This document shows positions 6,664-9,192 of a DNA stretch of 9,192 nucleotides, in pieces. The stretch is from Methanocorpusculum sp. GTDB lineage: Archaea > Halobacteriota > Methanomicrobia > Methanomicrobiales > Methanocorpusculaceae. The notes under the pieces were generated by a model that was not told the DNA's origin, made no database searches, and saw only the letters and a program-made list of their open reading frames with translations. The position numbers were made by a program, and so were the translations under genes. Each line of letters opens with the position of its first letter. The stretch's first letter is position 1. The stretch is taken from positions 1 to 9,192 of the forward strand of contig DALTWN010000026.1 of NCBI GenBank assembly GCA_029987045.1, in the 5' to 3' direction.

Positions 6664-6669
6664 AAAAAA
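6664..6669 (-). terminator. T-run terminator after the PTPS-like gene (minus strand)
   Basis: Six A residues on + (T on minus) lie 2 bp past the stop codon of the minus-strand gene. A second run is at about 6630-6635. Together they separate the convergent BofA-like and PTPS-like genes. Confidence 0.45.
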
Positions 6670-6671
6670 GG

Positions 6672-7235
6672 TTATTTCCGGTATCCGCACTTCGGGCAGA
6701 CACCTTTTTCGTTCAAGGCAATACCGCACAGCGGACAGCGTGCCTGGGTCCCCTTTACCGGGTATTCCTGGGTTGCAGCATTGACGCCGCTGGTAAAGGT
6801 GAGTTTTGCGATATTGAGTTTGTCTTTGAGCAGATCGTAGACAATCTTGATCATGCCTTCGACGGTCATGGTTTCTTTGGTTACTACCAGACGGCAGTCC
6901 GGGTAGGCCGTTGCAAGGTCGGTCTTGAATGCAGCTCCCTTCATGGTGTTCTGCGGGTGACCGTTGCGGATTCCCTGTTTGTCGTAGACCTCGAGAACTG
7001 CCGGAAGCAACGGGTCATCTTCACGGAGAATCAGTGCATGATCGAAGTTCTTGAGGACGTTCCATGCGGTCTTCTGGATTTCGTTGCAGGGGAAGACCAT
7101 GTTGACGCCCGGGTTGACTGAATCTTCGACTTCAATGGTAAGAACTCCGGTGTGGCCGTGCAGATACTGGGCTTCGCCCTTGAATCCATAGAATCGATGC
7201 GCATACTGAATATCAAATGTCGTAATGCTTCGCAT
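6672..7235 (-). CDS. 6-pyruvoyl-tetrahydropterin synthase/QueD-like protein with C-terminal zinc ribbon
   Basis: The 187-residue protein has a T-fold PTPS/QueD core (1-160) and a treble Cys-pair zinc ribbon at the C terminus (Cys167, Cys170, Cys180, Cys183 in CPLCG...CPKCG). Zinc ligands of the core are conserved: His13 in YAHRF, and His26 and His28 in LHGHTG. The Asp65-His66 pair (NFDHALIL) matches the family's catalytic Asp-His. The catalytic Cys four residues before HGH is absent (Ala22, preceded by Glu21), and the usual PTSEN-like segment reads MTVEGM (123-128). It may therefore not make 6-carboxy- or 6-pyruvoyl-tetrahydropterin, and could be a paralogue for another pterin or deazapurine step. 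The start at 7235 is preferred over an in-frame ATG at 7340 because GAGGT (7247-7243) lies 7 nt upstream and the conserved fold begins at MRSITTFDIQYAHRF. It is divergent from the membrane gene at 7370. Confidence 0.85.
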   Translation of the reverse strand: MRSITTFDIQYAHRFYGFKGEAQYLHGHTGVLTIEVEDSVNPGVNMVFPCNEIQKTAWNVLKNFDHALILREDDPLLPAVLEVYDKQGIRNGHPQNTMKGAAFKTDLATAYPDCRLVVTKETMTVEGMIKIVYDLLKDKLNIAKLTFTSGVNAATQEYPVKGTQARCPLCGIALNEKGVCPKCGYRK

Positions 7236-7242
7236 TTGTGAT

Positions 7243-7247
7243 ACCTC
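7243..7247 (-). promoter_or_regulatory. Shine-Dalgarno deciding the PTPS-like start
   Basis: On the minus strand GAGGT lies 7 nt before ATG 7235. It is the clearest ribosome binding site in the window and argues against the longer frame from 7340. Confidence 0.65.
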
Positions 7248-7324
7248 ATCTGCTAGATTTCTTATTTTACGTAAAAAGGATTTACATCGAGGCATAGTAA
7301 CGGACCCGATATGTGCCGATATTC

Positions 7325-7335
7325 CGGGAGTCCCG
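7325..7335. promoter_or_regulatory. Short inverted repeat before a TATA box, possible operator
   Basis: CGGGA (7325-7329) and TCCCG (7331-7335) are perfect reverse complements around one G, 2 bp before the TATA-like box of the membrane gene at 7370. The position suits a regulator or an upstream promoter element, but the arms are short. Confidence 0.4.
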
Positions 7336-7337
7336 AA

Positions 7338-7344
7338 CATATAT
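7338..7344 (+). promoter_or_regulatory. TATA-like box for the gene at 7370
   Basis: CATATAT lies about 26 bp before ATG 7370, and no Shine-Dalgarno follows it. Initiation close to the ATG would give a leaderless transcript. Confidence 0.5.
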
Positions 7345-7369
7345 CAGTTGTCAGCGCAAATAATAGTTC

Positions 7370-7723
7370 ATGACAGAAGAAATTGAAGAACAGAATCTGC
7401 CGGCTGAAGAGCAGGCCGCACCGACACAACGTGTCGTTAAGCCTCTGCCCAGCAGAGGTCTCATAATTGGTGCTACGATTGCCGGTGTCGCAACGCTGGT
7501 CCTGTCGCTGATTACGCTTATTCTCCATTATATGGCAGGCAGTGCTGAAATCGTACGTACCGTTTTCTGGTGGGCATCATGGGTAGTGCTTATCATCGAC
7601 GTTATCTTTACCTTCATTACCACATCGAAGAAATACCGCCCGTCGAAGAATATCGCAATCGCAGGAATGTGCGGACTGATTGGAGCAGTAATGCTTCTTG
7701 TTGTTGCATTCCTGGGAAAATAA
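7370..7723 (+). CDS. Small membrane protein of unknown function, three helices
   Basis: I do not recognise this 117-residue protein. An acidic, Pro-containing N-terminal tail (1-27, with EEIEEQ and PAEEQ) precedes three predicted membrane helices at about 30-53, 64-84 and 94-115. A short basic loop, TSKKYRPSKN (85-94), separates helices two and three. There is no cleavable signal and no conserved catalytic motif. By the positive-inside rule the 85-94 loop would be cytoplasmic, which would put the N terminus outside. Its codon use matches its neighbours, it has a TATA box and it ends in a strong terminator, so it is probably a real single-gene unit. Confidence 0.8.
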   Translation: MTEEIEEQNLPAEEQAAPTQRVVKPLPSRGLIIGATIAGVATLVLSLITLILHYMAGSAEIVRTVFWWASWVVLIIDVIFTFITTSKKYRPSKNIAIAGMCGLIGAVMLLVVAFLGK

Positions 7724-7724
7724 T

Positions 7725-7735
7725 CCCCCTTTTTT
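7725..7735 (+). terminator. C-run/T-run terminator after the membrane gene
   Basis: CCCCC followed by TTTTTT lies just after the stop at 7721-7723, a pyrimidine tract typical of archaeal 3' ends. Confidence 0.55.
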
Positions 7736-7763
7736 AATTCACTACGTCTGCTGAACGCAGTAC

Positions 7764-7778
7764 AAAAAAAGTAAAAAA
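7764..7778 (-). terminator. Double T-run terminator after dcd (minus strand)
   Basis: Runs of seven A (7764-7770) and six A (7773-7778) on + read as T-runs on minus, starting 1 bp after the dcd stop. They separate the convergent 3' ends of dcd and the membrane gene. Confidence 0.55.
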
Positions 7779-7779
7779 T

Positions 7780-8343
7780 TCAGTCTACGTTTTTCAGGGT
7801 ATTTTTGTCATACCGTGAAATCGTAGCATCTTTCTGGTTCTGGTATTTTGCATCCGGTTTCTTATCGTACGGGCATTCGCAGCGTTTGGTGACATAGAAT
7901 ACCAGCTGGCCGATGGGCATGCCGGCATAGACACGGACCGGGCGACAGTTGGAGTTGCACATTTCAAGCGTGATGGTTCCCGAGAATCCTGCATCAATCC
8001 ATCCGCCGGTCTGGTGGAGTTCGACACCTAAGCGTGCGACACTGCTCTTTCCTTCGATGGAGGATACGACATTGTCCGGAAGCGTTACTTTTTCCAGGGT
8101 TTCTGCCAGGACGAATTGTCCCGGCTGGATATCGAAATAATTGCTTTTCCGCTCGTTTACATGTGAATGCAGTGTCTCTTTGTTGAACGGGTCTATGACA
8201 TCATCACAGGTATCGTACCAGACAAAGTGGTTTCCCAGCCGGATATCCAGCGAGTTCGGCTGAACCAGTGCCGGATCGTATGGTTCGATCTTGATGAATC
8301 CGCGTTTGATGTGATCAGCAATTTCCCAATCTACCAGAATCAT
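7780..8343 (-). CDS. dcd: dCTP deaminase (possibly bifunctional deaminase/dUTPase)
   Basis: The 187-residue protein is of the dCTP deaminase/dUTPase trimeric fold. [11 protein letters not shown] is at 30-40. The active-site loop [11 protein letters not shown] at 96-106 contains the conserved Ser100/Ser101 and Arg104. [19 protein letters not shown] at 110-128 carries the predicted catalytic Glu127, and GMPIGQLVF at 141-149 closes the fold. The enzyme deaminates dCTP to dUTP, feeding dTMP synthesis. Archaeal members of the Methanocaldococcus type also hydrolyse dUTP to dUMP, and the GWIDAGF form resembles those more than the E. coli deaminase. The residue after Thr112 is Gly113 where Ala is usual. 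ATG 8343 is the first methionine and a weak AGGT precedes it. The gene is divergent from the ACT-domain gene. Confidence 0.92.
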   Translation of the reverse strand: MILVDWEIADHIKRGFIKIEPYDPALVQPNSLDIRLGNHFVWYDTCDDVIDPFNKETLHSHVNERKSNYFDIQPGQFVLAETLEKVTLPDNVVSSIEGKSSVARLGVELHQTGGWIDAGFSGTITLEMCNSNCRPVRVYAGMPIGQLVFYVTKRCECPYDKKPDAKYQNQKDATISRYDKNTLKNVD

Positions 8344-8387
8344 AATACCTGATTATTTTGTAATCTACGCTTATTATTCTTATTATC

Positions 8388-8397
8388 CATATGCTTA
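8388..8397 (+). promoter_or_regulatory. Possible TATA box in the dcd/ACT divergent region
   Basis: CATATGCTTA lies about 31-40 bp before ATG 8428. The 84-bp divergent gap is very AT-rich, with TTATTATTCTTATTAT at 8371-8386 that could serve dcd on the minus strand. The exact boxes are uncertain. Confidence 0.3.
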
Positions 8398-8427
8398 TGT
8401 CGTCTGCAGGAAAATAATATTACAACT

Positions 8428-8700
8428 ATGGAAAAAGTTATCATTACCGTCGTTGGGCGCGATACTGTCGGTATTATTGCCCGTATCTGTACCTACCTTT
8501 CGGATAACCATGTCAATGTCGAAGATATTTCTCAGACCATTGTTCAGGGATACTTCAATATGATGATGATCGTCAATAGCAGCAAGAGCAGTCTGACATT
8601 TGAGGAACTGGCGACCGCAATGGATACTATCGGTACTGAACTGGGAATGAAGATTCACTGCCAGCGTGAAGAAATCTTCGATCGTATGCACAGGATCTAA
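8428..8700 (+). CDS. ACT-domain protein, UPF0237 family
   Basis: This 90-residue protein is a single ACT domain: [22 protein letters not shown] (4-25) has the glycine-rich VGxDxxGIxA ligand turn, and [21 protein letters not shown] (29-49) is the second beta-alpha unit. The short basic tail [11 protein letters not shown] matches UPF0237. ACT domains bind amino acids or other small ligands and regulate a partner. This family is consistently found before UPF0210, as here, where the next gene begins 5 bp after the stop codon, so the two probably form an operon and may act together. The ligand is unknown to me. Confidence 0.9.
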   Translation: MEKVIITVVGRDTVGIIARICTYLSDNHVNVEDISQTIVQGYFNMMMIVNSSKSSLTFEELATAMDTIGTELGMKIHCQREEIFDRMHRI

Positions 8701-8705
8701 GGACC

Positions 8706-9192
8706 ATGGTCAGTATATACGAAGTCAATGAAACGAACTCGATGATCGAGCAGGAGAAGCTCGATGTCAGAACCATTACCCTGGGTATCAATCTTCTGGA
8801 CTGTAAAGGAGATACGCCAAAAGATCTTGCAGACGCTATCTATACGAAAATAACCACTGTCGCAAAGGATCTGGTAAAAACCGGACGGGACATCGAACGC
8901 GAGTTCGGTATCCCGATCGTCAATAAACGTATCTCGGTAACTCCGATTGCTCTCGTTGGAGCTGCGGCCTGCAAGTCTCCGGATGATTTCGTTGTTCTTG
9001 CAAAAGCTCTGGACAAAGCCGCAAAAACGACCGGAGTCAATTTCCTCGGCGGGTACTCTGCGCTGGTATCCAAAGGCATGACTGCGGCGGATGAGAATCT
9101 GATTCGGTCGATTCCTCGTGCACTTGCCGAAACCGATCTGGTCTGCAGTTCGGTCAATATCGGATCGAGCAAGACCGGTATCAACATGGATG
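8706..9192 (+). CDS. UPF0210 (DUF711) family protein, N-terminal part, cut by the window edge
   Basis: The frame stays open from ATG 8706 to the last base, giving about 162 residues: [33 protein letters not shown] at the start, then [33 protein letters not shown] and a stretch ending [13 protein letters not shown]. The [16 protein letters not shown] start and the FLGGYSALV and SSVNIGS motifs are characteristic of UPF0210, whose full length is about 450 residues, so roughly two thirds lie beyond the window. The fold is related to glycyl-radical enzymes in some database naming ('PFL family'), but the glycyl-radical loop cannot be checked here. AAGGA (8699-8703) overlaps the upstream stop and sits only 2 nt before the ATG, suggesting translational coupling. 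ATG 8742 is an alternative start but would lose conserved residues. Confidence 0.9.
   Translation, partial: MVSIYEVNETNSMIEQEKLDVRTITLGINLLDCKGDTPKDLADAIYTKITTVAKDLVKTGRDIEREFGIPIVNKRISVTPIALVGAAACKSPDDFVVLAKALDKAAKTTGVNFLGGYSALVSKGMTAADENLIRSIPRALAETDLVCSSVNIGSSKTGINMD

Noticed and set aside
7744..7764. Small hairpin CTGC/GCAG between the membrane gene and dcd
   Set aside because: A four-base stem is too short to call, and the flanking T- and A-runs explain termination without it.

Overview
The window reads as euryarchaeal chromosome, most likely a methanogen of the Methanomicrobiales (Methanocorpusculum would fit). This is inferred from the gene set: an MJ1487-type B12/radical SAM protein, a single archaeal Xer recombinase, an archaeal-type phosphoglucosamine mutase, a BofA-family membrane protein, a PTPS/QueD-like protein with a zinc ribbon, an archaeal dCTP deaminase and the UPF0237/UPF0210 pair. 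Many genes have a TATA-like box about 25-45 bp before the start codon and little or no Shine-Dalgarno sequence. T-runs follow several stop codons. Both are archaeal habits. No tRNA, rRNA, CRISPR array or insertion sequence was seen.

Layout: 1-45 is probably the last codons of an upstream gene. A B12-binding/radical SAM gene follows (53-1162). Then comes about 1.6 kb with no convincing gene. Its first 1.2 kb (to about 2340) is extremely T- and G-rich on the + strand. The last 0.4 kb is AT-rich and contains small inverted repeats. At the end of this gap, just before a complete tyrosine recombinase gene (2771-3688), lies a 28-bp imperfect palindrome (2705-2732). It has the 11-6-11 layout of Xer dif sites and inner arm ends ATAA/TTAT.

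The rest is ordinary, compact chromosome. A conserved core flanked by acidic tails (3763-4803, probably DUF5806) is followed by glmM-like phosphoglucosamine/phosphomanno-mutase (4851-6227) and a BofA-like protein (6278-6538), all on +. A PTPS/QueD-like gene (7235-6672, minus) is divergent from a three-helix membrane protein (7370-7723). dCTP deaminase (8343-7780, minus) is divergent from an ACT-domain gene (8428-8700), which is followed 5 bp later by UPF0210 (8706 to the window edge).

The most interesting part is 1163-2771: a candidate dif site beside its own recombinase, preceded by a long gene-free tract with extreme strand asymmetry. Together these suggest a chromosome-dimer resolution locus, possibly the replication terminus. 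The dif reading rests on symmetry and resemblance to known sites and has not been tested here.
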